Shown: positions 11,301 to 32,827 of the stretch, one piece after another
Layout: every line of letters begins with the position of its first letter
Numbering within the stretch: the stretch's first letter is position 1
NCBI GenBank assembly: GCA_030248295.1
Contig: JASANH010001446.1
Location: 1-64,000, forward strand
DNA: 64,000 nucleotides
Direction of reading: 5' to 3'
Origin: Mesodorylaimus sp. YZB2_4
Lineage: Eukaryota; Nematoda; Enoplea; Dorylaimida; Dorylaimidae
Position numbers and translations under genes: made by a program
The notes under the pieces: generated by a model
Database searches by the model: none
What the model saw: the letters and a program-made list of their open reading frames with translations, nothing else
What the model was told of the DNA's origin: nothing

Positions 11301-14300
11301 ATGGTACCGTCGAGGTGCCCTGGGTGGAGAGACAGAAACAAAACGGGTGACAGTATCGGCTGTACAGCACCGACAGGGCTCACAGCCCACACGCATCGTC
11401 CTAGGAAGTTGGTGCGGTGTCCAGTCCAGGATGCCCTCGTGCAAAGGGGCTCCCAGTGGAGACGCACAGGGGGAATCTGTCATGAGAGCTGGTCGCGCCT
11501 CGCTTGTCATATCATGACTGCTAGCCGGCTATAGGCAAAACAGGTTGGAAGTCCAGTGGGGAACTGGGATGGCAGGGCCGAGCCCTGCCAAAAATTTTTA
11601 TTATAAAGAAAAGGAGAGGCTTTATGGGAGGCTCTCGAATCTGGGGTCTCTAACGAATCGCGCTGGATGCACTTACCCCAACGATATGGTATATCTGCCG
11701 ACTGAGACACACTCTTATCCACAATGCATCCCAGACGGACTCTTGTCAATATCGAGTAGGCCCCTCTAACAAGCCCTCACTCTGCGGAGTGGTGGAAGTT
11801 TAGAGATATATCAAAACAGACCTGCCTTTCTATTGTAATTTATTGTGTGGCCCTCCTGTGCCTTGATCTGGTAACTTTTTCAACCCTTTTCATTCTTTCA
11901 GGGCAGCGTTACCGATTCAGTTGTTCAAGTGGCTTTGATTGCGGAGAGCGCAAAGTTGCAAGCAATGCTTTCGACGTATGGTATCCAAGCCCAGACTCCT
12001 CATCAAGTAGAACCTGTGCAAATTTGGCCTCCAAACGAAATGGTCAAGGTGTTTGAAAGTCTCGGACGAAATGCGAAGTTGAAGCTGTCTGGACGACCGG
12101 CTCGACCGATTGGTGCTTTGGGAACGAGCAAGGTATGTGCTGGTATATGGAACCTAGTCAGGTGCATACTGTATGTACTCATCTGGTTTTTAGTTTTGCC
12201 GCGTTTTCGGCGATACGGTTTTGTGCTACCCCCTACTTTTTGACATGACCGATTTCTATATTTCGGCGGATCCAGCTATCTTGATCGAAGATATAAAGGT
12301 GAGAAATAATTTAAGTTTTGTAAAAAACAGATCAAAGATTAAATTCAATTTTTCAGAAGGACTTGACATTTGTTTCTCAACGTTGGAAACTCACAGGCCG
12401 TCCTACATTTTGTATAATTCTACGAGAAGAACACGTGACTGGTGAGCATTTTGCCAAGATGATGGATTTGCTGGTTGCGTTGAGGAATGGTTATTGCGAC
12501 AGTGTACGTGTGAGAATGGGACGAGTTCAGGTATGATTGATTCTTGAGGATGCAAATCATTGAATTTGTTAATCCTGTCGTCGTTTTAGAACTTGCTATG
12601 CGCTAGTTGCGTAGAACATTTGGACTTCCTGCCGTTTGGTGTCGAGACGGATTTCGAAATAAAACCATTAACTGAAAAAGACGAAAGCGGAAAAGTGTAC
12701 GCGAGTCTGCACGATTTGTCGGAAGTGTCGTGCGCCTTAAATTTGGATGCTGATTTCAACATTGAAGTATGAGTAACGGTTTTTTGATCTTTCTAATTGA
12801 CAGGCAGCTTTATTTATTTTAAGCCTCATAAGTACAAGTCGAGCGGTGAGTTGAAGACAATGTTGAAACAGACACCTGGCTCGTCCCTATACACGCAATG
12901 TCAGATTTTACATTTGTTGTTTCAACGGCACGGTTACGATTACCCGTTGGATGATGGTATGTATTTGTTTGATCTAGGGGTAGTGGTCTTGGGAAATGGG
13001 GCAATTTGATTATCTTGGCCGTCTCGGTGGGTCACAGTTTGCTTGGCAGAACTGGAAACTGGTCGGCTGGGGTGCAGCTCTGGCCGTCTGAGAACTTGGT
13101 AAAGTTTTCTCTGCGCCTTGCGCGCCTGGTAGTGGGTGACTCACCCTTCGCCCCTCCAGGAGAGGCTTATGGGGCGGGAGGTTTTCGAATACGGGTTCCT
13201 TCACGGGGCACGGGCTGGGTATGGTGGGTAATCGCCGACACCGCTGAGTAGCAACTAACACGCACCCTTTTCAAAGATAGGGTCAACTAAAAAGCCCCGT
13301 GGCCCGCGAAAAAAGGGCCAATAATTGACCCTCCTCTGGAACGACTAGGATGGGTAAAAAATTTGATCGTTTCAGGGACAATTCGTCAGTACCTCGATCG
13401 TCTGTGTCGACAATCGGCGTTGATGAAAAACTGGTAAGTTGCCCTATAGCTCAGTTATCCAGAGATATCCAACATATTTTTAGGCTGGTCGTGCGATTTT
13501 GTGCGGCCCTATTGCACAAGGTGGTGGACAGTTTGGCACCATCGGTCACGTCCATCCTGGTTCGTGGAAAGAGGGTAATTGAGAGAACGAATTTGCGTAC
13601 CGTCTATGATAGTATGTTCCGTTTCAGTTGACCATCGGAGTATTCGGGCACGAGGAAGTGAACATTGAGAAACCAGTTACGCCGAAGGAGATCGAAGAAA
13701 CGTTGTTCAGAGTTTGCTTGCCTCACGATGTGAGTGCTGCTGTATTCGAACAGGAACTGATCCTTGCGCTGGGCCATTTTGCGACAGTGGAGCCCTCGCT
13801 GTTTGCCGGAATGCTACGGTTGAGGATTGGGTATGTTCGATCAGTGTTTTCCATGTTAGTTGGGATTCGATTTTGGTTCTTAGATGGTTGATTCACGCGA
13901 TGGGCTTGTTCATCAATTGCGAACAAGTCATGGCTAAGTCCGTGTACGACCTCTCGCCGACCGAAGTGAAGACGTTGTTGCACGACCTGCTGACCATGAG
14001 GCACTTCAATCGTCTGTAAGATTGTGATATATGCTATATGCTTTTCTACAGTTACATGAGGGGAGGAATTTGAATTTTAGATCCCCGCTACAACAACGGC
14101 AATTGAACGGCTCATTGAACAGAGTGCCACCCGATTTTTATGATCGAATGTGGAAGATTATGGAACGTACGCCTGGTGGCATCGAGGTCTGCGGTTATCA
14201 TTTGCCACAGCAACCGACTCTGTCAGATATGACGGAGTACGAATTGAATTTCGCATTGACCATTGATGGCTTGCTTAGTCGCATTGCAACCCCCGAGTAC

Positions 14301-14768
14301 AGGCAAATCATGGTTGAGGTAAGCGTGACCCTTCCGTGCTGGTGATTCACCTGCAGTTGTCTTCTCATTACAGTTGTTCATGGTCGTCTCGCTGATTCTT
14401 CAACGAAATCCAGAATTGCATTTTGCTGGAAAAGTCAACATGGATGATGTAAGGTTGGAGGGTTATGCGTCCAGCAGAATTCATTCAAATTTCTTCCATT
14501 TTAGCTTGTCAAAGAAGCATTCAATATGTTTGCGAAGGACAAGAATATTAGTGACGAGGAAGACATGACTTCCTTCTACGCGCTGCCATCCCATTCGCAA
14601 GCAGGGACTTCCGCTTTCTTGGCCAAGGTAATGGACAATTTTGTGATTTTCTGACCTGGAACCTGATTTTCGTTGTTGCAGGCAGCTGTCAATACTTTGT
14701 TGGATGCGGAATCAACTGTTGGAGCAAGCGGCGGAAGCAACGCTGAGGCACATTGTGCTATTAGTTAG
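8353..14768 (+). CDS. PHKB: Phosphorylase b kinase regulatory subunit beta
   Basis: Complete 25-exon gene encoding 1096 residues, close to the ~1093 of vertebrate PHKB. Exons: 8353-8530, 8799-8934, 9235-9334, 9423-9530, 9582-9641, 9694-9830, 9887-10046, 10100-10224, 10317-10447, 10501-10575, 10625-10780, 10841-10938, 11902-12132, 12194-12298, 12357-12530, 12590-12766, 12824-12956, 13376-13433, 13484-13574, 13628-13830, 13884-14015, 14081-14318, 14374-14448, 14505-14627, 14682-14768. Family landmarks in order: TSGLFPRYS and [14 protein letters not shown] (N-terminal glucoamylase-like domain), [79 protein letters not shown]. It ends CAIS, a CAAX box, as in vertebrate beta subunits, which are farnesylated. 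It is a regulatory subunit of the hexadecameric enzyme that activates glycogen phosphorylase. Two introns (10939-11901 and 12957-13375) carry SINEs. Confidence 0.97.
9030..9140 (-). repeat. tRNA-like repeat remnant in PHKB intron 2
   Basis: On the minus strand the order GTGGTCTAGTGTCAAAGG ... GGTTCAACTCCC resembles pol III box A and box B of a tRNA at plausible spacing, but acceptor and anticodon stems do not close, so it is not a functional tRNA. It is probably a tRNA-derived repeat of a family other than SINE family A, sitting in the 300 bp intron 8935-9234. Confidence 0.4.
11127..11610 (+). mobile_element. SINE family A, near full-length, in PHKB intron 12
   Basis: Has the tRNA-like head GCGGCCGCGGTGTTGCAG (box A region) and GGGTCCAACCCCCAG (box B region), then the shared body: CCCTCGCTGACCTTGCACG, GTCGAGGTGCCC, GGAGAGACAGAAAC, CACAGCCCAC, ATGCCCTCGTGCAAAG, TCATATCATGACTGCTAGCC and a terminal CTGCCAAAAATTTTTA tail. 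Another short family fragment lies just upstream (about 11065-11110), and a 19-base poly-G at 10957-10975. The insertion explains why this intron is 963 bp while most neighbours are about 55 bp. Confidence 0.85.
13060..13260 (+). mobile_element. SINE family A fragment in PHKB intron 17
   Basis: Contains the family body phrase CTTGCGCGCCTGGTAGTGGG followed by GACTCACCC and CCCCTCCAGGAGAGG, but no head. It accounts for most of the extra length of the 419 bp intron 12957-13375. Confidence 0.6.
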
Positions 14769-15127
14769 CCGCTCCACTGATTTAGAAAAATTTTTAGGTT
14801 GCCGTTTTGTAGGTGACTGTGCAAAGTAGGGTTTGTGCATTAGAATAACGCGCAGTGACGTCTTTCCTAGATTCTTTATTTTGGCATAGCTGGAAAGAAA
14901 TGTTTGTGGTTTGAACGAGTAAGCTAGGTCTAGGTTTTCGTATGACTCATTTCTCATGATTTTCGTGTGAGAGGGTACCGCAAGCTGAACGTGCCTGATT
15001 ACTGGCACTAATAAGTAACGGAATAGGGCATTTTCATTGCATGCATCGAAGACGTTGCCTGAAGCAAAATATGAAATCGTCTTTACTGAAACTGCTAAAA
15101 CGGTAAAAAAATGTGCAATGATAAACA
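14769..15127. other. Convergent intergenic spacer, no gene seen
   Basis: Spacer of 359 bp between the 3' ends of PHKB (+) and POLE (-). AT-rich; both genes must terminate here. An open frame on the minus strand running through this region is an extension of an out-of-frame reading of the last POLE exon and is not supported. Confidence 0.6.
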
Positions 15128-25988
<10,861 letters not shown>

Positions 25989-26559
25989 TATCTAGCAGAA
26001 AAGTTCCAACAAAATAAGGGAGAAAAGTTCCGTTGGGGACGAAACTTTGTTTTGTAAACTTTTTTTCTTTCCACAGGGCAGCAACACAAAAATGGGGGAA
26101 AGGAAAATGCGGATAGACGCCTCCCGCTCTTTTTAACTCTTTGTTGTACGCGGCCTAAAAGCGCGCGTATTTGAATGATACAGTATGGGCCAATTCGTGC
26201 TCGTGGGAGAATGGGCCCCCAATATTTTATCGTAGTATCGTCAACTGATAAAAGAATGGGCGACACGATTTTTAGCAATGAGAGGCAATAGTGCACCTAT
26301 TGATGCTGGGCCCGATGACATTTTTAGATACCCCCTTCCAAAGGCAGTTTCGTGAAATGTTTCATCTTATGCTTTTTTGAGCTTGACAAGTGCTCTCTCC
26401 TTCGAAGACCAATCTTTTTTTGATTTATGGAGCGGACTTCTATTTTGTAAAAGCCTCCGCAAACTTTTTCCACAACTTTTCCCCATATTTTATAAAAAGT
26501 TTTGCGGATTGGGCCAACATCGCTGACTGGGTATCCAAGGTAGTGTACAGTAGTGTAGT

Positions 26560-26830
26560 CCCCCCTTCACAAAATTTTTGAAAAATTTTGTGAAGGGGGG
26601 ACCCTTCTCATTTTTTAGACTCCCTGTCCCGCCCGGCAAGGGTGTGCAGGTCACGCAGTCTGTGCCCTCCACCTTTACTGTGTTTGACCCCCCTACTTTT
26701 TTTGGCAGAAGAAAATTTTTTTACACAGCGTACGATTAGACCTCCCTTCAAAGTTTTTAAAAAATTTTGTAAAGGGGGGACCCTTCTCATTTTTTAGACC
26801 CCCCTGTCCCGCCCGGCAAGGGTGTGCAGG
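26560..26830. repeat. Direct repeat of a ~90 bp unit containing a palindrome
   Basis: Copy 1 (26560-26650) and copy 2 (26741-26830) share GGGGGGACCCTTCTCATTTT and GTCCCGCCCGGCAAGGGTGT. In copy 1 the start forms a near-perfect palindrome, CCCCCCTTCACAAAATTTTT paired with GAAAAATTTTGTGAAGGGGGG-type sequence; in copy 2 the palindrome is partly decayed. No coding capacity. Could be a small fold-back element or part of a larger repeat. Confidence 0.8.
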
Positions 26831-27109
26831 AACCTTTGCTATTTTTGACCCCACCCCCCACTCCAAAAGAAAAATTTCATTTTTTTATAGTAAAAAAGAC
26901 CCAATGTTTTGCCTTGGAAGGCCCAAACTAACTTTAAATTTTCGCGGGAAAAATTTGAATTAAAAAAAATTCAATTTTTACAAGCGACCAAAATGGGCCG
27001 CCAAGTCGCCGACCCCCGACCCCCCCCCCCCCCCCCCCCCCCTGGAAGAAGATCAGACCCCCCCCCCGCAGACAAAGTCAGCGATGTTGGGATTGGGCCA
27101 CGTCGGCCC

Positions 27110-27180
27110 AGTTCTCAATGGGACTTCCAATCATAGCTGGCGCAGCCAGCAGCCATGATATGATGAACGAGGCTGTGAGG
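27110..27180 (-). mobile_element. SINE family A tail fragment
   Basis: The phrase CTGGCGCAGCCAGCAGCCATGATATGATGAACGAGGC is split-matched to the family's GCCAGCAGTCATGATATGAT.AGCGAGGC, followed by GTGAGGTGACC. Only the 3' portion of the element is present. Confidence 0.55.
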
Positions 27181-27589
27181 TGACCAGGGCTAGGTTGGGA
27201 TCCCAATCCTGACCCCGATCCTGATCCTGACATTGAGGCATCGGGACTCTGCATATAATTATGATATGCATGGTACACTCTGATCCATCATATCTGCGAT
27301 GAAGAGGCACCAGCAACATCCGCTCAAATCGATAATGATAGCAACACTGATTCTACTTAGCCCAGGCTGACCTTGCTGGACGCGTACATATTTTATTTAC
27401 GAATGTACTCATCAATTTCAGCTTATTTATAATGACTGAAACTCGACCTGAAAAAAAGCTTAAAATCCTGGATGACTGAAGTGTGCTTTAGTGAGGAAAA
27501 TAGACTCATCTCCGTCGTGTGTGCAAACAATGTATGACCTCAAACAAAAAACCGGACCCCAATCGGGCTTGCCCTGATCCCGATCCCGG

Positions 27590-27780
27590 AATAAGGTGAT
27601 CCCGACCTATCCCCAGAGGAGACCAGCTCTCACGGCAGGTTCCCTGTGTCTGCACTGGGAGCACCTCCACACGAGGGCATACTGGGTGAGAAGGGGCTTA
27701 GGCTTAGCTGAGGGACCTTCCCGACTGGTGTTCGAGTTTCCCAACTCTCTGCTCCTTGGGTGGGCGCTCGCCATTTAACA
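27590..27780 (-). mobile_element. SINE family A fragment, subfamily of the ACADSB copy
   Basis: On the minus strand it shares with 55980-56150 the phrases GAACACCAGTCGGGAAGG, GATGCCCT/TATGCCCTCGTGTGGAGGT and GAGAGCTGGT. This subfamily differs from the 11127 and 41937 copies in the middle section. Confidence 0.6.
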
Positions 27781-28543
27781 GAAGCAGGGGTGTCGCCCAG
27801 AGCCAGATGTCCAAAACCAGCGACAAGCTTCTAAACTGCTGTCCTCCTCGGCCTCCCAATTAGGGTTGCTGGCCAGCAAGGCGGACCAGCTTAGCCGTCG
27901 CCTTACCACTTTTCCCTTTCAGATCAGATGCCATTCCAGTTAGGAATAAGAGTCATGATGAACCCGAAACTTCTGCCTCTCACTCTAGGGCGCAATTACA
28001 GCGAGTGAGTGTTTTACTCGCTATCCAGCGAACCATTTGGTGAGTAATGTGAACCTTCCCGGAGTTTCAACTGCGGGACATGAACACAACGATATGATTT
28101 GCTCCCGTCGGTCGTCCTCTGGTAAAGAGGGTAGATTCCGCCAACAAATGCCGATTGTCAAGAGCCGCAACTCGACTCACCCGCCAGTGACTGGTGTCAT
28201 GGTACCAGATCACCCAGCTCAACTATGGCCCAGATATTGTGTGTGCGTAAAAATGGAACAGACAACACCTTGTCACTTATCTCCTTTCGATATGCCAATT
28301 GGTCGATTGAAATCGCTAGCGTGAGTGCAGAGGAGCTCCTCGATCAATGTTGCGTTATCACTAGATGCTGATAGAATTCATTCTCAATTATCTGCAATCT
28401 TCTATGGTCCTTTGCAGTGTTATGTGACACCGGACGCGCACTGTAGGGGGAGCAGTGCAAAGTCCTTCACGCCCACCCGACTCCCTAGTTATTTGCGATT
28501 TGGTGTTGGACGAGAGCGGTCGGCTTGGCAACGTGCGGGCGCG

Positions 28544-29581
28544 ATGGCCGATTCGCCGAATGGATCGTTGCAAACAGACACGATGGTCGTGTGGTGCGAG
28601 CGCATGCGGAGGAAAGGGCTGCAAGGCGTCATGGACGACTACAACTCGATCAAAGGGGAACCACTGGCCGGAACGACGACGGCGTACGAACAGAACCCGA
28701 CGCTGAACCGATACAACAACATCCCGCTGCTCGACGGCACCCGGGTCATCCTCAGGGACGGTCTCCCTCAGCAATACATCCACGCCAACTACGTCGACGG
28801 CTTCCATCGGACCAACGCGTACATCATCTCGCAGGTAAGGGGTTGGCTCGGCGACCAGCCCTACAGCCTGACTAAATCGTGCATTTGCAGGCACCTGTGC
28901 AGGCTGCCATCGTCGACTACTGGCGGATGGTGTGGCAAGAGCGGATCTCGTTGATCGTGTGCCTGACGTCGTTGAAAGAACGGGGCACTCCCAAGGCCGA
29001 CATCTTCTTCCCTCCCGAGACAGCGAGGCCGTTCCGAGCAGGCCCGTTTCGTGTGGTTGCCGAGTCGATCAACCCGCTGCCTGGCTATCGGCGAGTCTCG
29101 GTGATCCAACTTCGACTCAGTTGCTGGTTCGCAAAGAGAGGAGAGCCCCAGCGTCCGGTCCTCATGATCTACTTCGGAGAGTGGCCCGATACTGCGGTAC
29201 GTGTCTCCCAGGGGTCAGGGGGCCCGGCTGACGTCTGTTTCCTCGCAGGTGCCCAAGGACGCGGTTCAGTTCCTAAAGTTCGTACGGTTGGTCAAAGTGT
29301 TCGAGACGTGGACCGCGGAGCGTGCTCCACCGGGTGATCGTCCCCCAGCTTTGGTTCACTGCAGTGCGGGCGTGGGTCGTTCAGCGACGTTGCTTGCTTG
29401 TCGAATCGCCCTCGACCAACTCGAGGCCACCGGACAGATCGACGTGCCGGCTCTGGTGCGAAGGTTGCGGCGTCAGCGAGCCCTGGCCATCCAGAACGTG
29501 CTGCAGTTCATCTTCGTCAACCAGCTGATCGCCGAATCCATCCGTCAGCAATACATCCAGGCTCAGCGATCTGTGATGTGA
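28544..29581 (+). CDS. Protein tyrosine phosphatase, short single-domain
   Basis: Three exons, 28544-28834, 28891-29196, 29249-29581; 309 residues, about one catalytic domain with little else. Landmarks: NPTLNRYNNIP (the KNRY recognition loop, with Leu for Lys), HANYVDGF..NAYIISQAP, EWPDTAVP (WPD loop; general acid Asp present but the usual WPDxG glycine is Ala), HCSAGVGRS active-site loop with catalytic Cys and Arg, and QRALAIQNVLQFIF (Q-loop). All catalytic residues are present, so it should be active, removing phosphate from phosphotyrosine. No signal peptide or membrane helix. Codons are strongly GC-ending, like the kinase and PP1 genes here. Short PTPs of this kind are highly expanded in nematodes; substrate unknown. 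Confidence 0.93.
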
Positions 29582-31585
29582 TCCCGTGATTCGTCGTGCA
29601 CGTGTGATCAGATTGAATGTGAGGTGTTTGCTGGCTGCCCTTGCTTTGCTGTCGTGCAAATTGCATTGTGGACTGGTGTGTGTGTAGGAGCGGAGACAGA
29701 GAGGCATCGACGCGTGACACCTGGTTCGAGTTCCTACTCTCACATTGGTCATGCACTATTGGTGGTGCTCGACTCGCGGCCAGGCGAATCGTGTCTTGTA
29801 CACCCACGGTGTGTGTACAGTACCTGCGCTTGGTGATGTGGTAGGCATAAAGAAGCATGAGGAACTTGATGAGCGTCGACTTCACTGGGCGACTCAATGG
29901 GGACTGGAAAGAACTATGTGCACGTGCTGTTGGAGGATGGCGTCGAAAAAGGGACTTCTTTCAATTGTGTTCATCAAATATCTGTGCTAACAATGTGCAT
30001 CATGCACACATCTGTCCACACATCTGACCTAATCATCTATTTATTTCTTCGGACCCTAACTGACGATGAGCCAGTTCGACAAGGCGCTATGTAGAACATT
30101 TCCTATTATGTAGAATTCTGGCAGTGAGTCTGCTGATGTGCTGCTCGTATGCACCCTTTTGACTGCGTGTGGAAGCTGGTGATGCACCCAGCTTCTTTGA
30201 TCTTGACTCGCTGGCTTACCCGCATTGAGGGAGCAGGCAGTCAGCCAGCGAGCCTTATTTTCCTCTGACTATTACGTGTTGCTATTCGTGTTTATTACGT
30301 GGTCTATCCCTGTCAAGCCGAGTATCCTTCGTGGCGTTCTCCTCTCTTAAGTGTGCAGCGCCTCCTCGTGTTTTCTGTTGTGAGTCAAGACTCCGATCCA
30401 TTCAGAGCACCGCCGCCAGTCGAACACCGCTTTGTACGCCATTTAGGTTTGAATTTAGGTACGTATGTCGGCATTCTTTGGTCGCACAAAATGCCTGTCA
30501 CCTGCCACCACTTCTGTGTCACGCGCTGTGGATTCTAACAGTCAGTCTTACATTCGCCAAGGTGTCCATGTCGGCGATCAGCCACATGGGATCCCGTATT
30601 TAAACTGTGTTGTTTTGCTGATACTATCCCATCCCCTGTTACGGCAGCGGTCGGTCTGGGCACCGCATTTCTTATATTCCGTCCTCTTTGCATAGGGTCA
30701 GTTTCATGCCGTCTTTCTTCAACAGATCTCCATCCATTTTTCCCTTCGCAGCAGTACTATAGGTTGCTGCGCGTTTTGTGTTCTAGCATCTTACCACTCG
30801 GAAAGAGCCAGATATGCTGTATTTTTCCATTAAACCACAGTACAGAGTTAGAGAGTTTAAGCTCCTTGAACTACGGTATTTGCTATGTATCATCCCACAC
30901 GATCACGCATCCACGAATAATTTTTCCTCTTCCTTCCCGATGCATTCCTCTTCTGATTAAACCCTGATAAAAACATCGCAAATTATCCGTGCCATTATCA
31001 TCCTCCCAGACTAGAAAATCGTACTGCAATGTGTTTGTTGCTTGATAAAAATCAAAAAAGCATTGCCATTAATTAATGAACTGATTGTCGGAAAACATAC
31101 CCTGTTTCAATTGTAGTCCCATAGCCATCTTATTTCAGATAGTGCGCCCATTCCACGAGGCAAACATCTCAAAGTAGAGTCAACACGCGCATAAAAGGTT
31201 TCTTTTCGACTTTTTGATTGACATGAATCGTCCCAGATGGCATGTCAACTAGTATGGAAATAACCATGTTACAATGTCCCAGGTGGCCCCACGAGACTGT
31301 CTTGTGCCTTGTGCCTACGTTCCCCTTATGCAGAGCCGCGAGTCATCTATTTCCGGGTTTTTCTGAATTAAGCAAGCTTGGAAAAATATTTTATGTCAAG
31401 GGAATTGTACATGCTTCAGATTTTCTTACCTTAGATTACGTTCAAAAAGTAATGACTTTTCGCTGTCATAAATAAGCTGGATTAGATACCTAGTTCCGCA
31501 TCCGCTTTGAGCGATTCTTGATACATCTTGGCAGAAGCATTCTTGGACTCGAGCCTGCGCCACTTGATCATTTTCTCTGGCCATC
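29582..31585. other. Intergenic, no gene seen
   Basis: Two kilobases without a convincing gene. 29700-29860 shares GCGCTTGGTGATGTGGTAG with 48898-48917, marking another low-copy repeat. A hairpin of CTCGCTGGCT (30209) with AGCCAGCGAG (30244) is present. The remainder is AT-rich, with short frames lacking protein features. Confidence 0.5.
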
Positions 31586-32827
31586 ATGAACTGCAATCAT
31601 CTTGTGCCAGATGCAGTCCTCGCCAAATGCAGCGTTTTGAGATTTGGAATGCAACTTCCAAATGGCAGTCTCACTTGTGGTTGGACGTGCGCGGACGTGG
31701 CCGAATTTTGTCCAAAGTTCGTATCCATAAATTGGGGGATGGCCAAGTTCACAAGCTTATTCACGCAGAATTTACAAGTTTACTGTTTATCCATTCCTGG
31801 TATTCTTGGTAATATTTTTCTCTTTTTGACTCTCTTCTCTCCATTACTCAAGGGCTCGACTTTTGCATTCCTGCATTACATATCTGTAGCCCAAATCTGC
31901 CAAGCAGTGTTTATGGTGTTGGCGAATGGCTATGGGTTTCAGACATCAACCAGGGATGTCTATCTGATGGGCACTTCTGTGTTTAAGTGCTTATCAACTG
32001 TGGCCAGGCTGACCGTGTGCATGTTATCATTCTTCTTGTCCTTGGATCGTTTTCTCGGAGTCTGCTCTGGAACCAGGTACTCGTCTCTCAACCTTCGCAA
32101 GTTTACGAGGCTTTGCCTCTTGGCATCTTTGCTTGTTGGATGTGTGGAAATCGAAGAATTGGCCGAGTACAAGTTAGTGCAGATCCAGTTGGGCAATATG
32201 ACAACGTATCTCTTGGGTATCAATTCATTCGGCCAATACCATATCTATCGCGTCTACATTGTTAAAGTAATCATGAGCATGAAAGTAATAGTGGTCGTTC
32301 TCATGCTTATACTCGGCGCGGCCATTGTCCACCACTTGTATCGTCGGGGCCAACAAATCACAAAAATCATGAGCAAGGAGAGTGCTGTTAAGGAATACAA
32401 GGATATGGTCATTCTGTGCCGATTCCAGATGGTCGACACATTAGTGATGGTGCTCGACGTCATGGTCACCCTAAGCATCGATGTGGCCGATGTTCTGAAA
32501 CATATCATGAGTGATCCGCGGTCAGGTTTCTTCAGGAATTGTGCCTACGATGCCATACGATCTGATTTCTACCTCATGTTCGCCACCAATGTAAGTAGTC
32601 GCATTGAGAGCGCAGTGGTCTCATTCGCCCATGGCGAATTGTTTCTGATCTATTTGCTGGTTTTTCGAAAGTTCCGCAGAGCATTTTTTGTCGTTTTCAA
32701 GAATAGGATCAAGAAGATCTGGCCGAAATCGAGTAGCACTGTGAGTCCCAGTGCTAATGTTGGTAACGGCAGTGGTCTTAAAGGATCTGGTTCAAAGCTG
32801 GGCGCGGAAGCGATCTGCCACGTATAA
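31586..32827 (+). CDS. Seven-helix receptor candidate (rhodopsin-like GPCR), intronless
   Basis: Single open frame of 413 residues from ATG 31586. Hydrophobic segments fit seven membrane helices: ~VYCLSIPGILGNIFLFLTLF (TM1, with the GN of class A receptors), FAFLHYISVAQICQAVFMVL, VARLTVCMLSFFLSLDRFLG (TM3 ending in LDRFLGV, a variant of DRY), LCLLASLLVGCVEI, KVIMSMKVIVVVLMLILGA, VDTLVMVLDVMVTLSIDV and a last helix before VFRKFRRAF, which looks like the start of helix 8. The N-terminus is Cys-rich with one NGS glycosylation site. The NPxxY motif of TM7 is absent. The tail is Ser/Gly/Lys-rich. Ligand unknown; nematodes carry many divergent peptide and chemoreceptors of this sort. The absence of introns is unlike every other gene in the window. 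Confidence 0.7.
   Translation: MNCNHLVPDAVLAKCSVLRFGMQLPNGSLTCGWTCADVAEFCPKFVSINWGMAKFTSLFTQNLQVYCLSIPGILGNIFLFLTLFSPLLKGSTFAFLHYISVAQICQAVFMVLANGYGFQTSTRDVYLMGTSVFKCLSTVARLTVCMLSFFLSLDRFLGVCSGTRYSSLNLRKFTRLCLLASLLVGCVEIEELAEYKLVQIQLGNMTTYLLGINSFGQYHIYRVYIVKVIMSMKVIVVVLMLILGAAIVHHLYRRGQQITKIMSKESAVKEYKDMVILCRFQMVDTLVMVLDVMVTLSIDVADVLKHIMSDPRSGFFRNCAYDAIRSDFYLMFATNVSSRIESAVVSFAHGELFLIYLLVFRKFRRAFFVVFKNRIKKIWPKSSSTVSPSANVGNGSGLKGSGSKLGAEAICHV

Larger units (their letters stand above)
25989..28543. other. Gene-poor region rich in homopolymers and repeat debris
   Basis: No supportable gene. It holds a duplicated ~90 bp unit with a hairpin (26560-26830), a 23-base poly-C (27020-27042) with further C-rich runs to 27067, SINE family fragments at 27110-27180 and 27590-27780, and short direct repeats of CCTGATCC near 27205-27235. 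The stretch 28325-28543 is open upstream of the phosphatase start but has no ATG in frame before 28544 and no recognisable protein sequence. Confidence 0.6.
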
